This document shows positions 19,199 through 28,929 of a DNA stretch of 64,000 bases, piece after piece. Origin of the DNA: Lunularia cruciata (Eukaryota; Streptophyta; Marchantiopsida; Lunulariales; Lunulariaceae); contig OX419755.1 of assembly GCA_948567375.1 (NCBI GenBank), positions 16,683,001-16,747,000 of the forward strand, written 5' to 3'. Numbering within the stretch: position 1 is the first letter of the stretch; the number at the start of each line of letters is the position of its first letter. The notes under the pieces are model-generated. The model worked only from the letters and a program-made list of their open reading frames with translations. It made no database searches and had not been told where the DNA came from. The position numbers and the translations under genes were made by a program.

Positions 19199-19690
19199 TT
19201 AATCTTGAGAACTATGTAATGAAGATGGTAGTATTTCTATAGCTATACTAAGACTCTCTCCAAGATCCTTCACCAAAGGCTTCAAAAGTGCTTTTACTCT
19301 ACTACATTCATATCTTTTTGGAAATCCTTGCATTCCACAAACCTCACACAACTCCTTGGTCTTAGATATTCTCCTTCTCAATCTTGGTGAAGAAGGTCCA
19401 ACATGCAAACCCAAGTCAAGTAAGTCTCTCCTTTTCCTCAATCCCTTGCTTTTAAAAGTCAATAGACATGAGCTTACCTTATGTCCCTTCTCTCTACATA
19501 AAAAGCACTTAGACTCACTCTTTCCTCCAAGTGATGTATATTTTTGGATCCTCTCAACACTCTTTTCAAACTCTATTTTAAAATCTTTTTCCTCAAATCC
19601 ACCCCTACAATCACCTCAAATCCTTGGGGATCCTTGCATAGCATCAATTTCCACTCTTGGTGACCCTCCATGTTCCCAAGATGAGTCTAA
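19199..19690 (-). pseudogene. Ty3-A leader ORF B remnant (copy 2)
   Basis: The C-terminal half (LLDLGLHVGPSSPRL, KTKELCEVCG) is still open for 87 codons. The upstream knuckle-coding part is recognisable but broken. Retention of this frame shows that ORF B is a normal family component. Confidence 0.8.
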
Positions 19691-20378
19691 ACACTCAACA
19701 TGTTTTTTGTTGCTCTCACACTCCTCATGCATGAGATCTCAACTTTGCACAATTGACCCTTCTTCACAATGTCACACAAATCTCTCAACTAATATGTCAC
19801 ATTCCTCTAACATTCTTCACACTTAATCACAAGTTGTGGGTGTCCCTCACTGCAAAATTTCAGATCTTTTCATTGAGCCATTTGGCCTAGGCACTTTTGT
19901 ATTCATCACACATATTTCAGATTTGGTCTGAAAACTACCCCCTCACTTTAAAAACTAATAATTTTTTTTGCAAGAATGATCTCTCTCTAATTTGTGTGAC
20001 AATAAGTAGGATACAATGCACTCAATTTTCTTGGAAAGTTTCAGAAAAATCCACTAAAAACTGACAAAATGCCAAACTCTGTAAAATTTTCCAAAAAGCT
20101 TGCAATTATGGGGAGCAATCTACCCTATCAACTTTCAAATATTCTAGCTTAGTGGGCATAGTAGTGCTCACAAAAATTTGAAGTTTGCTACTTGAAGGAC
20201 AATCCAAGCTATCATGCATAGAGATTTCAAATGCAGATCTTAAATTTGAGATTTTGCCCAAAATCACCGTAATCTCCAAAATCTGCAATCCACATCACAC
20301 AATATCTCCAAATTCTCTCATGTGTAAAAGATATACAAAATCACCTCAAAAACATCATAATGGACTATCCAAATCCTC

Positions 20379-20549
20379 TCATGTGTACAAGATATATGAA
20401 ATCACCTCAAAGACATCATAATGAACTATAAGGTATACAAATGAGTCTAGGTTCTCTAACATAAATTTAGCGCTCTCCTCCCCTAATCTCCTTTCCAAGT
20501 GGGCTCTCATAGCCTCCTTTTCTCTAATATAGAATTGTATATGGAATAC
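20379..20549 (-). pseudogene. Ty3-A leader ORF A remnant (copy 2)
   Basis: Same length and position after the PBS as 313-483, open to the stop, ending in ISYILYT against ILYILYT. The ATG has become GTG, so it is not a plain ATG-started gene here. Most differences are substitutions rather than stops. Confidence 0.7.
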
Positions 20550-20590
20550 TACTTTGCCTTCTAGAGAGGTCTTGGCAACAAAACCAAAAA

Positions 20591-21281
20591 TGTGAGCCAA
20601 CTTGTCTCTCACTCAGCATGAACCTATGATGGCTATTATGGTAACACCTAATGGACTAAGAAGGCAAAGAACCTCAACTCCATCATACTCCTCCAAGGAT
20701 AACACTCCAAGACTCAAGACATTGCTCACTATAGAATTCAATGAGAGAAAGCTAGTTCCAAATGAAAGGATTATGAGTATCTCTTCACCCTTAATTTATA
20801 TACTTGTGAAATAGTTATGCACCAAAGTTACTAATTACTAGAGTAACTTAAGTTACTAGGCTAAAAATAAATAAAAATTAAAAAGCTAAAGGAATATCCA
20901 TATTCATGTGAATATTCTCCTAAGCATGTGGTATTATCTTGACCCAACCACTAAGTCAAGGATTCCTTCACATGGGCTATCTTTGGACCATAGAAAAATC
21001 CAAAACAAAAGGGCTTGTGGGTCCAAGAGTTCTCAACTCTTTACTTAAAACCAAACACTTAGGAATAATACTAAGTCAACACACTAGAATCCAAAATAGT
21101 GGTGCTCAGTTTTTCCACTTCCTCTAAAGTAAGGTCCCATCTATCTTAGCTATGATTAACTTTAGCTAATAATGATTAATATAGAACCATCATTTATCTT
21201 TATATAAATAATATCTCTTAAGTACTTATCATGCCAAACTAAATATCACAATAACACATATATGCAGAAATGGGTATTATA
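20591..21281 (-). repeat. 5' LTR of Ty3-A copy 2 (691 bp)
   Basis: Reverse complement runs from a decayed TGTAACACCC (now TATAATACCC, at 21281) to CTCACA (20591). It aligns along its length with the copy 1 LTR, with many substitutions. Confidence 0.9.
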
Positions 21282-24059
21282 TCACCAACAGAAGTTGCAC
21301 TTTAGGACATATCATCTGAAGACCAAAAGTTGGTGATTGTAAGTTAGACAAAGGTTTTGGAACATGGGGAAACAACTTTGTTAGAAGATGAAGATGAATC
21401 TTAAGACTTGTCCTCTTCATCTAAAGAAGACTTGGAGGAAGAAGTCCGATTCAATTACTTGGAATGCTATGTGGTAGAGGTCAAAGACAAAGACCTATAT
21501 GACATCACATTGGGTGAAAATGATTTGGAGGAAGGAGGTTTGTTTACTATTTGACTCAGGTTAAGCTGAGTGAGCCATGTTGAAGGAGTTACCAACCCCA
21601 ATGATTGTCAAGATGTTGTTCTATCCGAAGGAAAATTTTTGAAAATTTCAAAGATAGTTACTTCAGACAAGTTGGCAGGATACAATGCCCTGTTTATAGA
21701 GTACCATGATGTATTTTCCTGGTCTATTTGATCAAATGCTAGGTATTCCATGACAATTAGGAGAACATCAAATTGATTGTATTGAAGGTGCAGTTCTGGT
21801 TTGGCAACAATAGTATTGATTGAACCCAAAGTACTCACTTTTAGTGAAACATGAAATCAATAAGTACTTAGGGATTGGAATAATCTTTCTCATCTTAAGC
21901 ATTGAGAGGGTTTCCCCCATTTTCATTGTTCTGAAGAAGAAGCCTAAGAGAATTCAAGTGTGCCAGTAATTGAATGCAGTTATAAGGAAGGATCATCATC
22001 CTTTTCCTTTTATCGATACCATTTTGGATCAAGTAGTTGTGCATCCTTGCTATAGTTTTCTTGATGGATTTTTGGGTTATAACCAAGTATCCATTAAAGA
22101 AGAAGACAAGGATAAAACCACCTTCACTATTAATTGGGGCACATTTGCTTACAAACAAATGCAATTTGTGTTGTGTAATGTTCCTTTGAAGTGGATGATG
22201 AATGATTTTTTAAGAGTTTTTGCAAAAATTTGTGGAAGTGTTTATAGATGACTTTGGTGTGTTTGGATGAAGAGATGTACATTTAAATTACCTTTGCTAA
22301 ACTTTTGAAAGGTGGTTTTTTGCTGGCTTGTCAATACACCTAGAGAAATGCTTCTTTGCAATGAAAGAGGGAATTCTTTTGGGGAATTGGGTCTCAAGTT
22401 GAGGTATTGAAGTTGATGTTGAGAAGGTGAAAGTAATCTAAACTTTAAAATCTTCTAAGAACATTTGGGAGCTAAGAGCCTTCTTGGGACATGTCGGATA
22501 CTATACATGCTTCATGTCTATGTGGTACTAGCTGCACCTTTAACAAAGCTTCTGAAGAAGTCCAAAGACTATGTGTAGGGAGTGGAACAAGAAGAAGCTT
22601 TCTAAGTATTGAAGAAAAAATTGGTGGAAGCACCAATAATGAGAGCCCCAAATTGGGATGTCCTTTTTCATGTGTATGTGGAACTTCATCCATGGCAATT
22701 GGAATAGTCTTGAGTCAAAAGGATGAGAAGAAGACAGACTACCCAATTTACTATGCCAGCCGACAACTTTTGGTTAAAAAGAAGCCTTTGAAATGATGTA
22801 TGCCTTCAAGAAGGTTTGCCACTATTTGTTGGGAGACAAGTTTGTCTTCCATGTAGACCATTATGCTTTGTAGTACTTGGTGAAGAGGGCGGACTTGTTT
22901 GTGTGAACTGCAAGATGGATCTTGTTATTACAAGAATTTACATACACTACACAAGTAAGGAAGGGAGCTTCACATGCAAATGCGGACTTCCTATCTAGGT
23001 TAGAAACTCAAGACCAGGATTTTGAGGTCAATGACCGATTTCTTGATGAAGTATTGTACCATTTGATGGCAATGCAAAATATGAGGTATGTAGTGAAATA
23101 TCATTATTTGCATACGTGCTAGTGTCCTGAAGGATTGGACCTGGAGCAATCGGCAGTCTTTCTCAAGAAAATGGGACCGTACCAATTGAAGCGCAACATT
23201 TTATTTAAGATGGTGAGGACAAAGTACTTTGGAGATGCTTGGAAGCATACAAAATTGGTGGAGTAATAGAGTCCTTACACTTGGAAGCATCAAGAGGACA
23301 CTATGTCTTGAAGAATACAAGAAAGAAAATTCTTACAGCAGGGTACTGGTGGCCTATGATGTACAAGGATACTCAAACCCATATCTGAAGTTGTGTTATA
23401 TCAAAGAACATGGAAACCGATGCCTATTTCCCAATGGCCTTTGAGACCAATTTTGCCATTGGCCCCATTTGAGAAATGGGAATTGATTTTGTGGGTCCAA
23501 TTCAACTTGTGACCCAATTCACAAAGAAGAGATACATCTTGGTCTACATTGATTCTGCTACCAAGATTGTGGAACCTAAGGCAATTCAAAGAGATGTTGT
23601 GGAAAATACTACAAAATTTTTCTTCCAAAATATCATTTCATGTTGCGGATGTCCTCTAGAATTGGTTAGTGATCAAGGGACTCATTTTTTGAACTCCATG
23701 GTAAAAGTGTCATCCAAGTACTTCCAAATTAAACATTGGAAGATGACTATTTATAACCCAAAAGAAAATGGACTAATAGAGAAAGCAAATGGGTTGTTGT
23801 GTAAAATTTTAAACAAGGTGATTTTCCATTATGCATATGATTGGGACACAAAGTTACTTGCAACATTGTAGACATATCAAATGATAGAAAAGATCACAAC
23901 CAAGCAAACTCCATACTTCTTGACATATGGATTGCATCCCATACTGCCACTTGAATTTGAAGTACTATCATATCGCATTCTCTGTGAGGAATGTTTATAG
24001 AAAGAAGAGAGTCATGATCTTTGGATCCATTAATTGATGTGGTTAGAAGAAAAGAGAGA
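21282..24059 (+). pseudogene. Ty3-B internal region G: decayed PR-RT-RH-IN polyprotein
   Basis: Recognisable pieces in order: a spacer that aligns to 49490-49745 of the other Ty3-B copy, RT with HHPFPFIDTILDQV and CYSFLDGFLGYNQV (about 21985-22100), RT thumb, RNase H with ANADFLSRLETQ (about 22975), integrase zinc region and core with KWEIDFVGP-like EKWGIDFVGPIQ (23473-23510), LVSDQGTHFLNS (23665) and NPKENGLIEKANG (23757). Every domain is broken by stops or shifts, so it is dead. Gag and protease are missing on the left, where Ty3-A copy 2 is inserted. The element continues at 27866 after the solo LTR. The closest relatives I know in style are Athila/Tat-type elements. Confidence 0.85.
24055..24059 (+). 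repeat. Target-site duplication AGAGA (partner 27861-27865)
   Basis: AGAGA lies directly outside both ends of the inserted Ty3-B LTR. A 5 bp duplication is what retroviral-type integrases make, and it proves that 24060-27860 moved as one unit or is a solo LTR left by recombination. Confidence 0.85.
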
Positions 24060-24726
24060 TATGACAACCCGGCAAATATCACTTTTGTGATAATCCGGTA
24101 AGTAAAGTTTGTTCTAGTAGAGATACGAGTCATAAATGTCCAAATACAAAGCAAAGTAACAATTTAGTTCTTCTTGAGTTCTTCTTTAGTCTCTCATGTA
24201 GAAACCACACCCAAAAGAGAGAGACAAGCACTGATTTGCAGTCTTGTCACAAATTTACACTCCTTAATCACAACTCCATCAATCCTTTCCAAACAATCTT
24301 GGTTGTGATGATTCAGGCTCTCCCAAAAACGGCACTTCATTGCAAAATGACTTCGCCTCAGAATTGTGTTCCACCCCTCCACTAAAGGCACAACTTCCTT
24401 GATCAAAATTGCTTCACATCAACCTCGCACTGCACTCACAAATGTTGAATACTATCAACACTACAATTCCTCTTAGATATGTCAAGGCATTGCTTCGATT
24501 GCACTTCACTCAGGATCAAACACACAGAATAAAGATCAAGGCAGCGGAATCCAACATCCAACAAACACACTGACTTGCACTTTGAATTTCTCCAAACACT
24601 CACAAACACAATTGCAAAGTTGATACTCGGAATCAAGCTCAAGCGACAAGCACTGCTTCAGAGCACTTCGCTTTATCTATTCTCAGAAATAATGAGCACT
24701 GAATAACATTTCCCTACAAATGCCAC

Positions 24727-24736
24727 TTTTAAATAG
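24727..24736 (-). promoter_or_regulatory. TATA-like element of the Ty3-B LTR
   Basis: CTATTTAAAA on the minus strand, conserved in the other LTR copies (36906-36914, 53516-53525 and about 56100) at 670-780 bp from the LTR 3' end where that end is present. This puts U3/R downstream of the LTR ORF, so the ORF would lie in U3 and be part of the 3' end of the genomic RNA. Confidence 0.45.
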
Positions 24737-24835
24737 TGAACAAATTGACATACCATTCTAACAACTATACCGTTCTACAACAACTTTTCTAACCTACAGA
24801 TCCGAAATGACAAGCACTTCTTCATATTTGCCTCT

Positions 24836-27444
24836 TCAAATCTCAAAACTATTACTACTCCGATCCAATGTCTTGTTGATTCGCAGAAATAACAAGGTGC
24901 GTGCTTCGTCCTTGGCTTTCAAACCTAAACCCGAAGTAATTTTACTTCCTACTACTCTATCCTCGGGTTTCATATCTTCTACTTCCTCTACCAGATCTAG
25001 CAATTCTCTTTCCTGATCTGAAATTGCACTAGTGGGTAACCCTTCTAACTCTTCATCTCTCGACCCACTCTTCTCCAATGTCTCCAATGGTAACTCCAAA
25101 GACATTTGCACTCCTATATTATCTACTTCGGGTTTGGCTCTAACATCCTTTTGAAGTTTATCTATCTCCAATTTCACTAAGTCTAATCTAATCGCAATAT
25201 TGTCTTCTACCTCTAGGATCTTCCTATCTACACGAGTCCTGAGACTAATTAATAGTGCATTCAAATCAGTGTCTTTTGCCTATCTTTGCCTTGTCTCCTG
25301 CACCAACAATTTCAACTCGTGCAGCCTCGTTTCTTCAATCCGAACGCTGGCCTCTGTACTTAACATTGCATTCATCCTGAGGACAATCTCCTTCAATGGC
25401 TCTAATCTCATTTTCCTTTCTCGCTCTTGATCCGCAAGCCAACCCTCCCTATACATCGCCAATTCCGCTTTGAACTCGGCTTTCACCATCTCCTTCTCCT
25501 TCTCCTTCTGTACAACCTTCTCCTCTTGACTATGAAGTAACTCTCGTAATCTTTCTTCTTCCCTATATCGTGCTGCCAACTCTCTTTGCCAGAGCTGCTT
25601 CTTCTCTTCTACACTCTCCATCACCCTATCAAGCTCTTGTTCCCTCTCTGCTACTCTCGCCATAGCATGGATAACTTCTACTCTTGAATCAGCAAACTGC
25701 TGCTTCAAGATTTCATACTCTGCTACTTGTCTTTCCCTCGCTATGTCGCTCTTCTTCACAAGTTCCTCTCGATACCTCACTTCTCTCTTTAGTTCTTCAA
25801 TTACCTGAGTCGTCATTACTGCCTCCGCTTGCAGTACTACCCTTTCCTCCTCGCCTCGGGTTATACTCTTCTTCAACTTTGAGTTCTCTTCTTCTAATCT
25901 TGCTAATACTTGCAAGATAGTCTTCACCTCCAGACATGCCGACTGCATCTCCTTCTTCTTGTGCTCCAACTTCACCAACAATGGACACACGATCTTCCGC
26001 AGGTACTCCACTCCATCATTCGCAGCTACCTCCTCTTGCGTAGCAACTTCCCTTTGCACTTCGTGTTCATCCAATACTCGCCTTCTTCTCTGCAGTCTTT
26101 GTATCGGCACTGACGCCCCGCTTCCCGAGCTTTCATTCACCTCTTCTTTCACGTTACTCGGACCTACATCATACTTTGCCTTGCATCTCGAGTGAACTCC
26201 CCTCTGAACTACGATCTTCTCTTTGGCCTTGGGTATCTCATCTTCCAACTTTGTGTTGTCCTCGGCTTTGATCTCTCCCTGCACTTCTTCTTCCTCCTCT
26301 GCAGCAGCTTGCACCAATGTCATTTCTCCACCCTCATCGCTGTCGCTACTCGTATCTCCACTTTGTAGCATTAGCTCGGGCTCCTCCTCGTGTTCCAAAT
26401 CTTCGGACTTGCACTCGGCCTCACCTTCCGAGTCATCGTCTTCTGACTTGATCACCACCATGCCTCACCTCGGGTTTCCTCTCCTGGTCTTTTGAGATTT
26501 TGTCGTATCTTTGGCTTTGCTTCCTTTGATTTTGGAGTACTCACTTCTATCTCCACATTCTTCCTCGTCTTCTTGTAGTACTTGTCAGTGCTTCTGATTT
26601 GCAAGATGAAATACTTCTCCTCTACATCAACCTCCTTTCTCAAATTGGGATGGAAATGCGACACCATCCAAGTTCACTCCACCGAGTTTAGCAAGTTCAA
26701 CCCGAGGTAGAAATGAGCTGCAAATGGCACGATGTAATGTGGAGGCAATTTATCCCACAGATTCCACACCATTTGTCGTGTTCTCCCATGGAAACACCTC
26801 GCCCAATTAATCGGTTCTCTTGCAAACAATTTGTGAAAGAACATTGCTTGGTATTTCATCACGTAAGTTGTTCTCTCCGGCTTCAGGATTGCCATCAGAG
26901 CACTCACAATTCCACTCTTGATAGAATCTTTATAGCTCTCGACTTTGTACCCATTCTTCGTCCGCTTTGATGAGAATGCATCCCTCACTTCTTGGGTTTC
27001 TTGGGCTATCTCTCCCTTCCCCAAGAACGTGGCCCCTTGCTCTGAGCTTGCTTCCTTCCCGAGTACTAGTCTCCAATCCGACTCTGTCCAGCGAGCCGGA
27101 TTTCCTCTCTTCCCTTCTTCCTGTGGTCCATTGAGACATTGGCTCTTGATGATCTCAGTCATGAACCCTGGAAAACTAACATTCCAGTTCCATGCCAAGA
27201 ATGTAATCCGAAGTCGGCTCAAAACTTCTATTCTTGCGATTACATCTAACCTCCAAATTGCATGATTCCTCACTGCAAATTCAGAGTTCTTCTTTCCCTC
27301 TCTCATCTCTCCTGCTTTCTCACTATCTCTTGGTTTCACTCTTGCGACTTCTCCCTTACACACTAGCGCGTCTCCAACTCTATTTCCCTTCCCCCGATCA
27401 CCTATAAGACGACTTCTCAATGGCGGAGGAAAATTGCTCGACAT
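24836..27444 (-). pseudogene. LTR-encoded acidic/coiled-coil protein of Ty3-B, best-preserved copy
   Basis: The ATG at 27444 opens 256 codons to a TGA (26674), in the same frame as a further 71 codons. A frame change follows near 26460, then 393 codons (26461-25280), a TAG, then 142 codons in the same frame to 24836. The copy at 55975-58378 has sense codons at the two stops (26674 and the TAG), so the ancestral gene was probably one frame of about 870 codons. N-terminal part: WRLDVIARIEVL, ITFLAWNW, ARWTESDWRL. A conserved block is TTYVMKYQAMFFHKLFAREPINW-x4-F, then RQMVWNLW. Next is an acidic linker (EDDDSEGEAE, AAAEEEEEVQ), then about 250 residues of heptad-like coiled coil (VIEELKREVRYREEL, EKEKEMVKAEF). 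The conserved block loosely resembles the domain annotated as putative plant transposon protein; that link is weak inference. Function unknown. Confidence 0.7.
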
Positions 27445-27865
27445 TGCTTTGTCACGAGCTCAATTTTTATAGAGTTGCGCTTTCTTCATCTTTCTTCACT
27501 TTGAGTTTCTACCGAGAAATCACACCTCCTGCATGCACTTGTCACTATCAATCGTACTTTGCGGGTATGGGCTGCCGGTTTTGAACGGTCCCTTCTTGAA
27601 TTTCTCGCCCCGATGAAAGGTTGTTAGACTGACTTTGCCTCCGGTTGAGCTCCCCCCGATACAAAGACTCCTTACTTCAGGTTGTATGCTGATAGGGCAT
27701 TTCCGAGTACTTTGCCTTATGACCCGAAGTCACTTTACTTTGGGTTTCATCCTGAAGACTCTTTTCTTCGCCTTCTTTGGCCATACAGGCGCAATTTGAC
27801 TTCTCTATACACTTCTTCTTCTTCATTTTGAAAAAAAAAACAAAAAATGTGGGCACCACAAGAGA

Positions 27866-28188
27866 CAATGCAATGCAAACCACAAAGGAAGTACAAGATC
27901 AGTAGAAAGTGAGGCATGATAAGCAAATAAAGCATGTTGTTGTTTGAGAGAGTGATTTGTTATTGTTAAATGATAATCACCAAATATTCTTTCTAGGTAT
28001 GCTACATCTCCAATGGATGGGGCCATATCGTGTAGTCCCAATCTATGAAAATGGCTCTATTCAACTTGTAGACTTGGATGGAGATCCATTTGCCACTCAA
28101 GTGAATGGGTGGAGAGTCCAAACATATTGGAATGTGGACTCAAACATGTATAAAGAAGGAAGTGTCGGTGTTTGCAAAGATACTCACA
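27866..28188 (+). pseudogene. C-terminal end of the Ty3-B G polyprotein
   Basis: After the solo LTR the integrase tail resumes: LHLQWMGPYRVVPIYENGSI, LVDLDGDPFATQVNGWRV and QTYWN. This is the GPY/F-like module with the usual short end. It is followed after a few codons by the polypurine tract, so no chromodomain is encoded. Confidence 0.8.
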
Positions 28189-28189
28189 T

Positions 28190-28212
28190 TTGAGGGAGGG
28201 GGTATGTGGTAC
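28190..28212 (+). other. Polypurine tract and first 8 bp of the 3' LTR of Ty3-B G
   Basis: TTGAGGGAGGGGGTA then TGTGGTAC. The purine tract abuts the same TGTGGTAC that begins the Ty3-B LTR at 27860, 38145 and 55974 on the other strand. After 8 bp of LTR the Ty3-A copy 3 insertion begins; the rest of this LTR probably resumes near 44006. Confidence 0.8.
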
Positions 28213-28895
28213 TATAAGTTCGCCTATCTCTCACTCAAAATGAAACTCTGATGGCTATTATGGTAGCGTACCATGGACTAAGAAGGCAAAGAACCCCAAC
28301 TCCATCATACTCCTCCAAGGCTAACACTCCAAGACTCAAGACATTGCTCACTAGAGAACTCAATGAGAGAGATAGTTGCAAATGAAAGGATGCTGAGCAC
28401 CTCCTCACCCCTAATTTTTATACTTGTGAAATAATTATGCACCAAAGTTACTAACTATTGGAGTAACTCAAGTTACTAGGCTAAAACTCAAGTAAAGTCA
28501 AAAAGTATAAAGGAATATCCATCCACATGGGCATATTCTACTAAGCATATGATCTTATCTTGACCCAACCACTAAGTCAAGGATTCCTTCACATGGTCTA
28601 TCCTTGGGCTATAGAAGCATCTAAAACAAAAAGGCTTGCAAGCCCAAGAGTTCTCAACTCAAAGCCAAACACGTAGAAATAATACTAAGTCAACACACTA
28701 GAATCCAAAATAGTGGTGCTCATCTTTTCCACTTCCTCTAAAGTAAGGTCCCCACTATCTTAACTATGATTAACTTTAGCTAATCATGACAAATGTAGAA
28801 CCATCATTTATCTTTATATGAATAATATCTCTCAAGTACTTGTAATACCAAGCTAAATATCACAATACCACACACATGCACAAATGGGTGTTACA
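28213..28895 (-). repeat. 3' LTR of Ty3-A copy 3 (683 bp)
   Basis: Reverse complement of the Ty3-A LTR from TGTAACACCC (28895) to a decayed end (CTTATA at 28213). The polypurine tract and the last codons of pol are directly to its right. Confidence 0.9.
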
Positions 28896-28929
28896 TTTAC
28901 CCCTGGATTAAGTTTTCACTTTGTCCTCA

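Larger units (their letters stand above)
18062..21281 (-). mobile_element. Ty3-A copy 2, truncated: 5' LTR, leader and start of gag only
   Basis: On the minus strand it reads LTR (21281 to 20591), a decayed PBS (TGGTTTTGTTGCC), the leader with remnants of ORFs A, B and C, and gag from about 18968 down to 18082, where it is cut. The protease, RT, RNase H and integrase are absent. Many stops and small indels show it is much older than copy 1. Its right flank is Ty3-B internal sequence, so it inserted into that element. Confidence 0.9.
24060..27860 (-). mobile_element. Ty3-B solo LTR A, 3.8 kb, with an internal protein-coding region
   Basis: Minus strand begins TGTGGTGCCCACA (27860) and ends GGGTTGTCATA (24060, TA for CA). 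It is flanked by a perfect 5 bp duplication and lacks gag or pol. Three things show that this whole 3.8 kb is an LTR. A Ty3-B internal region ends in a polypurine tract followed at once by TGTGGTAC (28205). Another copy of the same 3' end is followed at once by a PBS and gag (52735). All copies share both termini. The U3 part holds a long ORF (24836-27444), followed by a TATA-like CTATTTAAAA about 670 bp before the LTR end. Confidence 0.85.

Noticed and set aside
25280-26461. 393-codon - frame as a host coiled-coil gene
   Set aside because: It lies between the ends of a repeat present many times here, with flanking target duplication, and continues in frame with neighbouring pieces in other copies. 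It is part of the LTR ORF.
24060-27860. DNA transposon with terminal inverted repeats
   Set aside because: TGTGGTACCC and TGTGACAACCC share only the first four bases, the duplication is 5 bp with TG...CA ends, and one copy is joined to a PBS and gag. An LTR explains all of this.
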